64,000 nt of DNA from Paenibacillus sp. A3 (lineage in GTDB: Bacteria; Bacillota; Bacilli; Paenibacillales; NBRC-103111): the NCBI RefSeq assembly GCF_001399685.1, contig NZ_JTHN01000128.1, positions 1-64,000 on the forward strand, written 5' to 3'. Below are positions 43,705 to 53,121 of this stretch, piece after piece (position 1 is the stretch's first letter; every line of letters begins with the position of its first letter). Under the pieces are notes generated by a model. That model was not told the DNA's origin. It searched no databases and saw only the letters and a list, made by a program, of their open reading frames with translations. Both the position numbers and the translations under genes were made by a program.

Positions 43705-44346
43705 ATGGCAACCGTGTTATATATTACAGCAAATCCGCATGATGATAAAAAATCTTACAGTATGTTAGTAGGTAAAGAGTTCGTACATGCGTATCGATCC
43801 GCAAATCCGCATGATGAAGTGATCCATCTTGATCTGTACAACATGGATATACCGCAGCTTGATAAAGACGTTTTTAGCGGTTGGGGAAAGCTGAAGGAGG
43901 GGGTCGCCTTTGAAGAATTGACCGAACCGGAGAAAATGAAAGTAGGCCGTATCGGTGAGTTGGTCGACCAATTTGTTGCCGCAGACAAATACGTATTTGT
44001 TACTCCGATTTGGAACTTATCGTATCCACCGGTTATGAAGTCATACATCGACTCCATTTGCATAGCAGGCAAGACCTTCAAATATTTACCGGATATCGGC
44101 CGGGTTGGCTTGCTGAGTGATAAAAAAGCCGTGCATATTCAAGCAAGCGGAAGCTTCTTGTCACCAGGCTCGGATAATGCAGACTTGGAAATGGGTCACC
44201 GACACCTGAAGGTCATTATGGAATTTGTTGGAGTTCCTAGCTTTGAGGGGATATTTGTTGAAGGGATGGCTGCGAATCCCGAGCAAGAACCTGCGATAAA
44301 AGAAAAGGCTATGCAACAAGCGCGTGAGGAAGCCCTAAGATTCTAA
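43705..44346 (+). CDS. azoR: FMN-dependent NADH-azoreductase
   Basis: 213-aa flavodoxin-like quinone/azo reductase. The N-terminal [20 protein letters not shown] is the FMN phosphate loop; [31 protein letters not shown] and [24 protein letters not shown] are family motifs. It reduces quinones and azo compounds with NADH, useful in electrophile stress. ATG 43705 matches the family start ([11 protein letters not shown]). Confidence 0.9.
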   Translation: MATVLYITANPHDDKKSYSMLVGKEFVHAYRSANPHDEVIHLDLYNMDIPQLDKDVFSGWGKLKEGVAFEELTEPEKMKVGRIGELVDQFVAADKYVFVTPIWNLSYPPVMKSYIDSICIAGKTFKYLPDIGRVGLLSDKKAVHIQASGSFLSPGSDNADLEMGHRHLKVIMEFVGVPSFEGIFVEGMAANPEQEPAIKEKAMQQAREEALRF

Positions 44347-44363
44347 TGATTGGTATAAACCAT

Positions 44364-44398
44364 GAAATGGGTCATACCTTCGAGGCATGGCCCATTTT
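44364..44398. terminator. Terminator between azoR and the convergent secreted-protein gene
   Basis: AAATGGG pairs with CCCATTT; inside, CAT/ATG and CC/GG close a TTCGA loop. TTTT follows on the plus strand and TTTC on the minus strand, so it may serve both genes. Confidence 0.65.
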
Positions 44399-44402
44399 CA
44401 AA

Positions 44403-44915
44403 TTATTTTCCCGCCTTCAACGTTGTTGCCAGAGGATTGCTTCTAATCATTTCGTAGTCCCCTTTACCGGAAGGGAACGGGAAAACAGGTGTTATGTTCG
44501 TGGGAAACGTGGTGTAAGGCCCGCCATTGGAGGTTTGGACTTGCACGTTGCTAAATGCCGCGTTTTTATATTTGTTCTTGTCTTGATGATCATCGGTCGT
44601 ATGAACCATTTTTACCTTTGTCGGGGCTTTCAAAGTACCTGCATTTTGTACAGGCAAGGTGTACCTGTTGGATGCAGAATTTTTCTTCCCGCAATTCAAA
44701 AACTTTTTCCATTTTTCACTCGGAGTATAAGATATCCCTCCCTCGCACACATCGCCAAGGCCAAAATAAAAAGCGATATAACTTCCGTCGTTGGATACAA
44801 AAACATCGCTCGGAACCGTGAAGTAACCTTGAATTCCATGGTAATTCGTGCTGGTGAGTAATCTGACACCGCCTTCACCCGTTGCCGCCGATGCGGTTGC
44901 CGTAAAAAACAACAA
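44403..44915 (-). CDS. Secreted hypothetical protein, uncertain start
   Basis: About 170 aa. The frame opens at LLFFTATASAATGEGG, the end of a signal peptide, but no proper ATG with ribosome site lies in this frame. An ATG at 44938 (MTTSTKSI) in another frame would supply the missing N-terminus if one base were changed near 44915, so a frameshift is possible. The mature domain (GIQGYFTVPSDVFVSNDGSYIAFYFGLGD, split here) contains two Cys and ends with ATTLKAGK. Family not recognised. Confidence 0.5.
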   Translation of the reverse strand: MLFFTATASAATGEGGVRLLTSTNYHGIQGYFTVPSDVFVSNDGSYIAFYFGLGDVCEGGISYTPSEKWKKFLNCGKKNSASNRYTLPVQNAGTLKAPTKVKMVHTTDDHQDKNKYKNAAFSNVQVQTSNGGPYTTFPTNITPVFPFPSGKGDYEMIRSNPLATTLKAGK

Positions 44916-45093
44916 ATACTTTTAGTGGAAGTGGTCATGTAACTACCAAGTTAAAGTAATATAACTACCATATAAGCCAACCCCATTTGACCTCCACGAC
45001 CTAACACGCTAAACTAGGCTTTGTACCCGGAGTACCGTAAAAGTATTCTAGCAATATGGGCTCTGAACTTTTTTGGCATGAGGTGAACATGGG

Positions 45094-45651
45094 ATGAAAG
45101 AACGGATTGCCAAAGCTGCTATCGCGCTGTTTCATGAAAAAGGGATCAAGTTTACGATGAGCGACTTGGCCAAATATTTAGGGGTAAGCAAAAGCACGCT
45201 GTACGAGCATTTTCCGTCCAAGGACGAGCTTGTAGGTTACGTGGTTGATCAAACAAACGAAGAAACGGAAAGACGTTTTTGGGAAATTACCCAAGACTCG
45301 AGTTTGACCATATCCGAAAAGCTGAAAGGCATTCTCTTGATTGTTCCTGAGGATTTTCAACACAGCTATGTACGCTTGTTTGCTGAACTGCAGCGCTACC
45401 ATCCCGAACAGTGGAGCAAACTGGATCAAGCCATCGACGAAGAGTGGGAGATCATCACTAAGCTGGTGGAAGACGGCATCAGCAGCGGAGTCTTTCGACC
45501 GACGCACGTTCCGACGCTGATCCAAATTCTCCAGGCATCGTTCGAAGCGATTTTCGAGCAGCCGTATTTGGCTACCAATCAGATTACGCTGCAGGAATCT
45601 CTTTCGACGATGGTGGACATCATCCTGCATGGAATTTCAAAAGAGAATTAA
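45094..45651 (+). CDS. TetR-family transcriptional regulator
   Basis: 185 aa; the helix-turn-helix is FTMSDLAKYLGVSKSTLYEHFPSKDELV (about residues 20-47), the rest is the helical ligand domain. It stands upstream of an RND efflux operon on the same strand, separated by a terminator and a new promoter, and is the obvious candidate regulator. GAGGTGAA precedes ATG 45094. Confidence 0.9.
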   Translation: MKERIAKAAIALFHEKGIKFTMSDLAKYLGVSKSTLYEHFPSKDELVGYVVDQTNEETERRFWEITQDSSLTISEKLKGILLIVPEDFQHSYVRLFAELQRYHPEQWSKLDQAIDEEWEIITKLVEDGISSGVFRPTHVPTLIQILQASFEAIFEQPYLATNQITLQESLSTMVDIILHGISKEN

Positions 45652-45679
45652 GGCAAAAATATAGCGTTTCCATTCGTGA

Positions 45680-45737
45680 AAGCTGAGCGGCAGAACGGCA
45701 ACCTTACGGGTTGTCGGGAGGCGATTCGGCTTTTTTT
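45680..45737 (+). terminator. Intrinsic terminator after tetR
   Basis: CGGCAACC pairs with GGGTTGTCG-type sequence (one G-T pair) inside an outer AAGC...GCTT pairing, followed by seven T. Confidence 0.7.
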
Positions 45738-45773
45738 GTTTTATGCGCAGGTCGGCCGCCCGTAATTTTGAGC

Positions 45774-45801
45774 TTTACAGGATGGAAAATGTCGGTATAA
45801 T
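45774..45801 (+). promoter_or_regulatory. Promoter of the RND efflux operon
   Basis: TTTACA (45774-45779), 16-nt spacer, TATAAT (45796-45801), 70 nt before the adaptor start. Confidence 0.6.
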
Positions 45802-45871
45802 AAAGAGCGTGGGTACCCAAAAAAATATTACAGTACTCATAGTACAGAGATGGGGAAGCGAGAGTGACACT

Positions 45872-47149
45872 ATGCGATTCATCGAGAAATTTTTTCGGCC
45901 CAAAAATCCGGGCAATACCTTTACTAAAAAGCTGGGCGTCGTGTTCCTGATGGTTACCGTGATGCTTGGGGGCTGCTCGCAGGGCTCTTCGCCTTCGGAC
46001 GCAGTAGTACAAGCGGCTGAGCCGGCGGCCTTGAAAACCGTCAAAACCATGAAAGTGGCCAAACAACGCTGGGAAGGAACCAAGGAAATGGTCGCGGAGG
46101 TCATTCCTTCGCAGCAGTTGGATGTCGTGCTGAAGACGGACGGTGACGTTTTGAACGTTGTGAAGAAGCGAGGGGCGCAGGTCAATAAAGATGATGTGAT
46201 TGTGGAGCTGGACAAGAAAGATATTTTAAGGCAAAAACAAAAATTGCTTTATGAACAAAGCAGCTTGCAGGAACAGCTGTCCAAAGCCAAAAAAGATTTC
46301 GAAGACGGCAGGACGGAGCTTGTCTACAATATCGAGACGGCGAAGCAAGAATTAACCGACACGGAGAAAGAATACAACACGATCCGCAACAATTACGATC
46401 GAGGACTTGCCGACAAGAAACAGATGGAGCAGATGGAAACCGTGTTGAACAAATTGCGGCGAGGCTTGGAGATCATGCAGAAAAAACTCGAAACGCTGGA
46501 AAACACCAATTCCTTCGCTGCGCTTCAGCTGCAGATCCAGGCCAATGAAATTAACTTGCAAGACGTCGAGCGCAGCATGACCTACTATGACGTGAAAGCT
46601 CCGGCTAACGGCGTCCTTGTCGAGATGCCCATTCTGGAAGGCATGGTCTTGGCCCGCGGAACGAAAATCGGCATGGTTCAGCAGCAAAGCCCGATCAAGA
46701 TTCGCGCCGAATTGACCGACACGAGCCTGACCCACGTGCAGGGAAAAACAGAGCTGCCCTTCTACATCTCGGATACGCCAGATAAATTTACGGGAAAAAT
46801 CAGCTACTTGGCCAATGTGGCGAATACCCAGACGAAAACCTACACGCTGGAGCTGGAAGTTCCGAATGAGGACGGACGTTTGAAATCCGGCATGCGCGTG
46901 CAGCTGGTTCTTGCCGAAGACGGGCAGCAGGAAACGATTGCCGTTCCTGTCAGCAGCATCGTTCGTGAAGAAGGGGAAGCGTATGTTTTTGTCGCGAACG
47001 GAGATCAGGTGGAGAAACGTAAAGTAAAGGCAGGCCGCACCAAAAAGGATCAGCAGGAAATATTGAACGGACTGCATGTGGACGAAGCGCTGGTCATTAC
47101 CGGACAGCATCAGTTAAAGCACAACGAGAAAGTCAAAGTAGTCGAATAG
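45872..47149 (+). CDS. RND/HlyD-type efflux adaptor lipoprotein
   Basis: 425 aa membrane-fusion protein. A lipoprotein signal ends at LGGC (about residue 36). Biotinyl-lipoyl-like halves flank a long coiled coil (about 125-230, LLYEQSSLQEQLSKAKKDFE to LETLENTNSF), followed by beta-barrel and membrane-proximal domains (VRE-x-GEAYVFVANGDQVEKR). It links the RND pump to the cell surface. ATG 45872 has GAGAGTG upstream; upstream in-frame starts would fall before the signal peptide and inside the promoter. Confidence 0.88.
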   Translation: MRFIEKFFRPKNPGNTFTKKLGVVFLMVTVMLGGCSQGSSPSDAVVQAAEPAALKTVKTMKVAKQRWEGTKEMVAEVIPSQQLDVVLKTDGDVLNVVKKRGAQVNKDDVIVELDKKDILRQKQKLLYEQSSLQEQLSKAKKDFEDGRTELVYNIETAKQELTDTEKEYNTIRNNYDRGLADKKQMEQMETVLNKLRRGLEIMQKKLETLENTNSFAALQLQIQANEINLQDVERSMTYYDVKAPANGVLVEMPILEGMVLARGTKIGMVQQQSPIKIRAELTDTSLTHVQGKTELPFYISDTPDKFTGKISYLANVANTQTKTYTLELEVPNEDGRLKSGMRVQLVLAEDGQQETIAVPVSSIVREEGEAYVFVANGDQVEKRKVKAGRTKKDQQEILNGLHVDEALVITGQHQLKHNEKVKVVE

Positions 47150-47192
47150 TCATACGTTACATAGCTGGGCTGTTGAAGGGGGATGACATGGC

Positions 47193-50100
47193 TTGATTGC
47201 CAAAGCGCTGAAATACAAAAAAATTACGCTGCTGTTTTTCATCATGCTTGTGTTCGTGGGCTTTTTTAGCCTTGCGACCTTGAAAAAGCGGGAAAATCCC
47301 GAAATCACGACCTCCGTCGCACTGGTCAAAACGATCTATCCCGGGGCATCCCCGGAAAAAGTGGAGCAGCTCGTGACGAAGCCGCTAGAAGAAGCGATCA
47401 AAGAAATGCAGCATATCGAAAAGATCGAATCGACCTCCGAGGTCAATGTCTCGCTCATTACCGTAGAGCTGGTCCCTGACGTCGATTACAAGAAAGCGTG
47501 GGACACCTTACGGCAAAAGGTGCAAGCTGCAAGAAGCAAACTGCCGGCCGACGCCTACCAATCGGAAGTGGATGATGATCTGGTCAAGACGGCAGCTCAA
47601 ATCGTACATCTGGTCATCGATCGTCCGGAAGATATGGAGAAGCTGCGGCCGGTCGCGGATAACTGGAAAGAACAGCTCCGCACGATCTCCGGTGTCAGCG
47701 ACGTGCAGATTGCCGGTTTGCCCGATAAGGAAATGAAAGTGATCCTCGATAAGAAGAAGCTTGAGGGCTTTGGGCTTCCTTGGGGTGTTGTGCTGCAGTC
47801 GCTGACCAATACGCACGACCGGATTCCTATTGGCGACGTCAAAAAGGACAACCAGCGCATTTACGTTCAATTGACGGGGGAGTGGAAATCGGCAAGCGAT
47901 CTTGCGGATACGGTCATCTTCCGGTCGCCCGAGCAAGGACCTTCGGTGAAGTTGAAAGATGTGGCCGAAGTGAAAATGGGTACGAAGAAGGTCAATGAAC
48001 AGGTGTTCTATAACGGCAAGCCTTCGGTAGATATCGTGATCAATGCCGAGAAGGGAGTCGACGTTCCGTCTCTGCAGCAGAGGATCGATGAGGAAACGGC
48101 CGGCCTCAAAGCGCAGCTTCCGTCCGACGTCGCCATGGTATCCTTGTTCACGCAAAAGGAAAGCGTCGATAAGCTGTTTTCGCAATTGAGCAAAGAACTG
48201 ATCATCGGGATGGTAGTGGTCATCCTGGTTTGTTCTCTGGGGCTGAGGCTGAACACGGCCGTCGTTGTCTCTTTGGCGATTCCCATTTCCATTGCCATCG
48301 GGTTTCTGCCTGTGATGATGACCTTGATTGACTTGAACCAAATCACCATTGCAGCGCTTGTGATCGTGCTCGGGATTCTTGTTGACGACGCCATCGTGGT
48401 CAATGACAACATCGAGCGCAGGCTTCAGTTAGGCGACCGGCCCTACGATGCGGCGCTGAAAGGCAGCCGGGAAGTGGGCATTTCCATTCTCACCGCTACC
48501 TTGGCTACGGCGGCGGCATTCTTCCCGCTGTTCTTCCTTGAAGGCAACATCGGTGATTTTGTACGGCCGATTCCGGTGGTAATCAGTCTCACTCTGGCGG
48601 CGTCGATGATCATGTCTCTGACCATTGTCCCGATTTACCGCCAGTGGTCCACCGAACGCCAGCTGCGCCGGAACAAGTCTACGGATTACGGGAAGCCGCC
48701 CGGACTTTTGGGAGGAGCTCTTGAGCGCTTAAGCGTTTTTTATGAGAAGCAGATTCGCCGTCTGCTGAAGAAACCGGTGCTAACGGGGATGACGGCCTTG
48801 ATCATCGGCACATCCAGCTACGGGCTGCTGCCGTTTCTTGGGGTAGAATATTTTCCTAGCGCCGAGCGGTCCGAGTTTTTGGTCGATGTGGAAATGCCGG
48901 TCGACAGCTATTACGAGCAGACGGTCGATACGATGAAAAACTTGTCGGCCTGGGCCGAACAGCAGGAAGGGGTTCGCGCCGTCTCTGCTTATACGGGGCG
49001 TACGGCACCCCGGTTCTATTATTCGGAGAACGTATCGTACGGCACAAGACTCGGACAATTATTCGTCAGTCTGGACGAATCCAAAGCACATACGAAAGAG
49101 CTTGTTCCTAAATGGCGCAAACAGCTCGGCCAGATGTTTCCGAATGCCGGGATCATCATAAGAGAACTGGAGCAAGGGGTTCCGGTCGGAGCTCCCATAG
49201 CCGTCCGGATCAGTGGTTCGGATTTACTGGAGCTGACTTCCCTATCCCAACAAGTTCAGGATAAGCTGAGAAGCATTCCGGGTGCTGTCAATGTGAAGGA
49301 TGATGTAGGCGCGCCGATGCCAACGTCCGATCTACAGTTGGATAAAGACAAGGCGCAGTTTTACGGCGTGACCGAAAAAGATTTGTCCGCCTCGATGCGT
49401 CTGGCTACCGAAGGCGTGAAAGCGACGGATATCCAGATCGGCAATAAGCTGATCGATGTTACCTTGTATAGCGAAGATGAGAATGTCTCCCGTTATGAGG
49501 CACTTGAGGACGTTTTGGTGCCTTCGCAAACCGGGATGCTGTATCCGGTGAAGGAGTTCGTCAACTTTGAACGCAACCAGATGGTTAATGCGATTCAGCA
49601 CCGCAATTTGACCAAAACAATCACGGTCAAATCCTATGCCGACGGGCGTCTGGCTTCGGACATTCAGAATGATCTGACCAAAGCGATCAAGGATATTCAC
49701 TTGCCGGACGGCTATAAGATCGAATACGGGGGCGAAGATCAAGAGCGCAATGCGGCCTTTATCTCAATTGGCAAATTATCCATTATCGTTATGCTGCTGA
49801 TCTATACTGTCATTGCCATGCAGTTCTATTCGCTGTCCACGCCGGTTTTGATTTTGTCGACGGTCTATTTGGCTCTGGGCGGCGCTTTGATCGGTCTGTT
49901 CGTAACCGGCGCGCCGATCGGATTCATGGCGCTGATGGGGCTAATCAGCTTATCCGGCATCGTCGTTCGTAACGGCATCGTGCTGATTGAATTTATCGAA
50001 GACGCCCGTAAGGAAGGGGTAGCCCTGTACGATGCCATCGCCGAGTCAGGCCGGGCAAGGCTGCGGCCGATTCTGCTCACGTCCGCAGTGGCGATCGGGG

Positions 50101-50300
50101 GAATGCTGCCTATGGCCATTATGGGAGGCAGCATGTGGCGGTCGATGGCCGTATGTATCATATCCGGTCTCATCTTCTCCACGCTGCTGACGTTAATCGT
50201 TGTTCCGACGATGTACTTAAAGCTTGCCGAGTGGCGGGATCGTCGTCAGAAGCGGCGCGCCGAACTCGAAACGACATATGAATTGGGAGGAAGCCAATGA
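47193..50300 (+). CDS. RND-family efflux permease (AcrB/CzcA/SwrC superfamily)
   Basis: 1035-aa pump with 12 membrane segments in two homologous halves and two large extracytoplasmic loops. LKKRENPEITTSVALVKTIYPGASPEKVEQLVTKPLE (split: N-terminal loop) and TM4 GILVDDAIVVNDNIERRL with the proton-relay Asp pair are clear; MALMGLISLSGIVVRNGIVLIEFI is the matching second-half region. TTG 47193 is the only sensible start: ATG 47188 runs into a stop. Substrate could be a lipopeptide, drug or lipid. Coupled by ATGA to the next gene. Confidence 0.92.
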   Translation: MIAKALKYKKITLLFFIMLVFVGFFSLATLKKRENPEITTSVALVKTIYPGASPEKVEQLVTKPLEEAIKEMQHIEKIESTSEVNVSLITVELVPDVDYKKAWDTLRQKVQAARSKLPADAYQSEVDDDLVKTAAQIVHLVIDRPEDMEKLRPVADNWKEQLRTISGVSDVQIAGLPDKEMKVILDKKKLEGFGLPWGVVLQSLTNTHDRIPIGDVKKDNQRIYVQLTGEWKSASDLADTVIFRSPEQGPSVKLKDVAEVKMGTKKVNEQVFYNGKPSVDIVINAEKGVDVPSLQQRIDEETAGLKAQLPSDVAMVSLFTQKESVDKLFSQLSKELIIGMVVVILVCSLGLRLNTAVVVSLAIPISIAIGFLPVMMTLIDLNQITIAALVIVLGILVDDAIVVNDNIERRLQLGDRPYDAALKGSREVGISILTATLATAAAFFPLFFLEGNIGDFVRPIPVVISLTLAASMIMSLTIVPIYRQWSTERQLRRNKSTDYGKPPGLLGGALERLSVFYEKQIRRLLKKPVLTGMTALIIGTSSYGLLPFLGVEYFPSAERSEFLVDVEMPVDSYYEQTVDTMKNLSAWAEQQEGVRAVSAYTGRTAPRFYYSENVSYGTRLGQLFVSLDESKAHTKELVPKWRKQLGQMFPNAGIIIRELEQGVPVGAPIAVRISGSDLLELTSLSQQVQDKLRSIPGAVNVKDDVGAPMPTSDLQLDKDKAQFYGVTEKDLSASMRLATEGVKATDIQIGNKLIDVTLYSEDENVSRYEALEDVLVPSQTGMLYPVKEFVNFERNQMVNAIQHRNLTKTITVKSYADGRLASDIQNDLTKAIKDIHLPDGYKIEYGGEDQERNAAFISIGKLSIIVMLLIYTVIAMQFYSLSTPVLILSTVYLALGGALIGLFVTGAPIGFMALMGLISLSGIVVRNGIVLIEFIEDARKEGVALYDAIAESGRARLRPILLTSAVAIGGMLPMAIMGGSMWRSMAVCIISGLIFSTLLTLIVVPTMYLKLAEWRDRRQKRRAELETTYELGGSQ

Positions 50301-52045
50301 ATAGGAACTGGAAAAAACTCATGGTGGCATTCGTCGTCTCGGCTGCACTCGTCTATCAGCCCGGTTTTGTCTCGGCTCTTGAAGCACAGCAGATACCGGC
50401 CCAAGCAGAGTCTTATGCTATCGCCAAATCGCTGCGGGTCGAGGTAAAAAGCGTATTAAACGAGAAAACGTCAAGCGGCGTTCAATTGGGCGCGGTCATC
50501 CGGCTCCATAACGATAGCGATACGATTGTCCGCGTTCCGGATCATGAACTGCGGTTGAAGACCGCCGGCGGCCTTGAATACATTCTGCAATCCAGCCGTT
50601 CGAATCCGCGCAGCATCGAGCCCAAATCCAAAGAAGAGCTCAGTTATATGAAAGTCGTTGAGCGCAAAACCGCCGTTCAACCGACAGAATTGCTGCTGGT
50701 CGATGTGGATCTCAACGTATATCCCAGGAAAGAAAAAGTGCTTGCTTCGATTCCCGTCGCTTCGATGCTCTGGAACGGAAGCTATTCCGAGATGAATCCA
50801 TCGGGGGTCAAGAACTGGGGGGAATCGTTCCGGATTCCTACTCTGGATTCGCAATTGCTGTATACTCCCGTAGGCTATACCAAGAATCACACACCGCAAG
50901 GAATCGAAATGTTGATCAAGCTGCTGGTCGAGAATCCTTCGGAGCAGCGGGAAATGATCCCTGCCTTTTCGATGGATGCCAAAACCGCGCAGCAGATTTA
51001 CCACGGCAACCGGGTGGAGAAGGAAGCGATTGCTCTGGAGCCCGGCAAGAAGCGATTCATTTATTATGCGATTCTGACGGATATGGATTTTAACGGGGAG
51101 ATCAACAGCCTCAACGTGTTAGCCTCCGAGCAATTCGTTGCGCCGGGCGAGCAGGGGGCAGCCGGAGCTGTTCATTTTCCCGTAGGCAAATTAGCGATCC
51201 GGTTCCCGAATCAGGGAGCGGGAGAAGTCGAGTCGACTCCGCAGGAGTACCGGATGAATACGCCGATTGCTTTTGACAAGTGGAACAACTACATCGACCC
51301 GAACTTGGAGGTGTCCGTCACGGATCTGTATGTGGGTGAGAACAGCGGGGACGGGTATAAAACGGCCATCGCCAAGTTTAAATTAACGAATAAAGGAGAG
51401 CGCCCGATTCCGATTCCGGCTTTTGGAGCGGAGCTATCCGGCAAAGAAGGCAGCAGATACTCCGGCAGCAGACAAAATTATACGCTCAAAGAGCTGATGC
51501 CGGGAACCGGTTCCGCCGTAAGTTATGTTTTCGTGTTCCCGACTTCCGAAACGGCGGAAATTTTTAGCCTGAGGCTGTTGGACGACAAATCTGCCGCCCC
51601 TTACCAAACGTCGATTGCGTCGATGGTCGTCAAGCCATCGAACAAGTCGGACTCGTCCAAGCTGTCTTTTTACCCGTATACGGTCCATCTCAAAGACTGG
51701 ACGTTGTTCCCGTACGTGTCGCAGACGCCTACGAACGCGATGGCGTATACGTACAAGCTTGTCCTCAATCTGGACGTCTCGAAGGACGCGCAAATGATCG
51801 CGGACTCCAGCTTCTCCAAAATGAAAGTCGAGCTTGAAGACGGACTGGGGAGAACGATCGGGTATCAGTACTATTCGTTCGTCGGACCAAACCGCCTGGT
51901 TTCCGGCCGGCAAAAGCTGACGGTCGACGGACTCCCGGGAGCGGATCAAATGGAAACCAATCTGACGGTGAAAATATACGAGGTGATCGAGACCGCCTCG
52001 GGCGAGGTGAAACGGTTGGTTACGGCTTTGAAATCAATTGGTTAA
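50297..52045 (+). CDS. Secreted Ig-like protein of the RND operon
   Basis: 582 aa with signal peptide (KKLMVAFVVSAALVYQPGFVSA). It seems to hold three or four related beta-sandwich modules, each with a segment like VxLGAVIRLHNDSDTIVRVP or TAIAKFKLTNKGERPIPIP, similar in style to DUF4352-type domains. ATGA overlap with the RND gene shows translational coupling, so it is probably a pump partner acting in the wall where Gram-negatives would use an outer-membrane channel. The family is not recognised; function inferred only from position. Confidence 0.7.
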   Translation: MNRNWKKLMVAFVVSAALVYQPGFVSALEAQQIPAQAESYAIAKSLRVEVKSVLNEKTSSGVQLGAVIRLHNDSDTIVRVPDHELRLKTAGGLEYILQSSRSNPRSIEPKSKEELSYMKVVERKTAVQPTELLLVDVDLNVYPRKEKVLASIPVASMLWNGSYSEMNPSGVKNWGESFRIPTLDSQLLYTPVGYTKNHTPQGIEMLIKLLVENPSEQREMIPAFSMDAKTAQQIYHGNRVEKEAIALEPGKKRFIYYAILTDMDFNGEINSLNVLASEQFVAPGEQGAAGAVHFPVGKLAIRFPNQGAGEVESTPQEYRMNTPIAFDKWNNYIDPNLEVSVTDLYVGENSGDGYKTAIAKFKLTNKGERPIPIPAFGAELSGKEGSRYSGSRQNYTLKELMPGTGSAVSYVFVFPTSETAEIFSLRLLDDKSAAPYQTSIASMVVKPSNKSDSSKLSFYPYTVHLKDWTLFPYVSQTPTNAMAYTYKLVLNLDVSKDAQMIADSSFSKMKVELEDGLGRTIGYQYYSFVGPNRLVSGRQKLTVDGLPGADQMETNLTVKIYEVIETASGEVKRLVTALKSIG

Positions 52046-52199
52046 GCTGCTTATGATTTTTGGCTAAAGTGGTTACTGTCATTTTCATTTTTCATGATTT
52101 AGGAGTTTACGGATAAACGGTATACTGTTATGGAGAGGAACCAAAGACTTCGAAATAGGGTAAACATCTGAAGAGCTTATTCCCAGTCTCTCTCAGAGA

Positions 52200-52361
52200 T
52201 TGGTAAAAGCTTGGAAAAGACTTATAATGTAAGCATGCAGTTTGTCGTCGATCTCCAATGCTGCAAAAAAGCCCGGGAGTCGACGACAACGCCAGCTGCA
52301 TGGGAACAGGGACGCATCATTATGGATAAGTGACAATGGCGTAGCGCCGATACTTTTACGG
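52200..52361 (+). promoter_or_regulatory. CRISPR leader C: promoter and 5' hairpin
   Basis: TTGGTA (52200-52205), 17-nt spacer, TATAAT (52223-52228). Fourteen nt later TTGTCGTCGA (52242-52251) pairs with TCGACGACAA (52280-52289); the inner stem is CTCC/GGAG where leader B has C/G pairs only. The loop AATGCTGCAAAAAAGCC is conserved. Seventy-two nt follow to the first repeat. The 52046-52199 stretch before it shows nothing I can name. Confidence 0.8.
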
Positions 52362-52458
52362 GTTTTGAACGTACCTATGAGGAATTGAAACTTGATTGGG
52401 AGCCAGTGAAACCAGAACCCTAAAAGCGAGTTTTGGACTATCTATTAAGAATTGAAAC
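52362..52458 (+). CRISPR. CRISPR array C: 2 repeats, 1 spacer
   Basis: A consensus 30-nt repeat at 52362-52391, a 38-nt spacer, and a decayed 29-nt terminal repeat at 52430-52458 (GTTTTGGACTATCTATTAAG...). Too short for standard detection, but the leader identifies it. Confidence 0.85.
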
Positions 52459-52503
52459 AAGTCCGTTACATCAAACCTGCCACGCGAGAGTTCGAAATCC
52501 ACG

Positions 52504-52543
52504 AAAAAACGAGGCTGCCGAGAAAACGATATCGGCGGCCTCG
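52504..52543 (-). terminator. Intrinsic terminator of the 52.6-kb hypothetical gene
   Basis: On the minus strand CGAGGCCGCCGA pairs with TCGGCAGCCTCG around a 10-nt loop, followed by six T. Confidence 0.85.
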
Positions 52544-52573
52544 TTGCTCTAACAAATCGTCGTGCACATTTCG

Positions 52574-53029
52574 TTACATCCGGTTCAGTGGCTCGATACG
52601 GTAGGCTGACTTCTCGTCGGTCGCTCCTGTATGCTCGCCGTGAATCACCCAGCCGAACGACAGCGTCGAAGCCAGGCGCTCATGCTCTTCCACGGTTAGC
52701 TCGGCGGAGACCGACTCTTGTCCGGGCTCCAAGCTGAGCTCAGCTTCCTCGCCTAAGGCGAGCAGAAGCCAACTGGAGATGCCCCGCAGCGTGCTGAACT
52801 TGATCTGGTAGCCGTTGTAGACGGCCTCTTGGAAGGTGGCCGGATCGCTCGCGGCCGACGCGGTCAGCAGCTTGTAGTCGAACTTGAATTTGCTCTCGTC
52901 CTGAGGCAGCTCGCCTGCATGGATGCGGCGAAGCCGCTCCTCCTTGGACCAACCGTAGGCGTTTAACGATTCCAGCATGAGGGCGTCCCATTGCGACAGC
53001 TTGGTTTTATTTTTATCGGAAGAAGACAT
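52574..53029 (-). CDS. Conserved hypothetical protein
   Basis: 151-aa soluble protein without signal peptide. The N-terminal half contains LNAYGWSKEERLRRIHAGEL and FKFDYKLLTASAASDPATFQEAVYNGYQIKF (outline). ATG 53029 with AAGGAG 12 nt upstream is chosen over the longer frame. No family recognised. It lies between array C and the oligopeptide transporter genes, with terminators on both sides, so it is a single-gene unit. Confidence 0.7.
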   Translation of the reverse strand: MSSSDKNKTKLSQWDALMLESLNAYGWSKEERLRRIHAGELPQDESKFKFDYKLLTASAASDPATFQEAVYNGYQIKFSTLRGISSWLLLALGEEAELSLEPGQESVSAELTVEEHERLASTLSFGWVIHGEHTGATDEKSAYRIEPLNRM

Positions 53030-53070
53030 CGATGATCGCTCCTTAGTTATAGGCGTTTGAAAGTTTGTGA

Positions 53071-53104
53071 AGAAAGAGACCGCCCGGTTGAGGCAGTCTC
53101 TTTT
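53071..53104 (-). terminator. Intrinsic terminator after the oligopeptide-binding protein gene
   Basis: On the minus strand AAGAGAC pairs with GTCTCTT, with an inner GCC/GGC pairing, followed by TCTTC. Weak T run but a strong stem. Confidence 0.65.
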
Positions 53105-53121
53105 CATTATCGTTGAAATCC

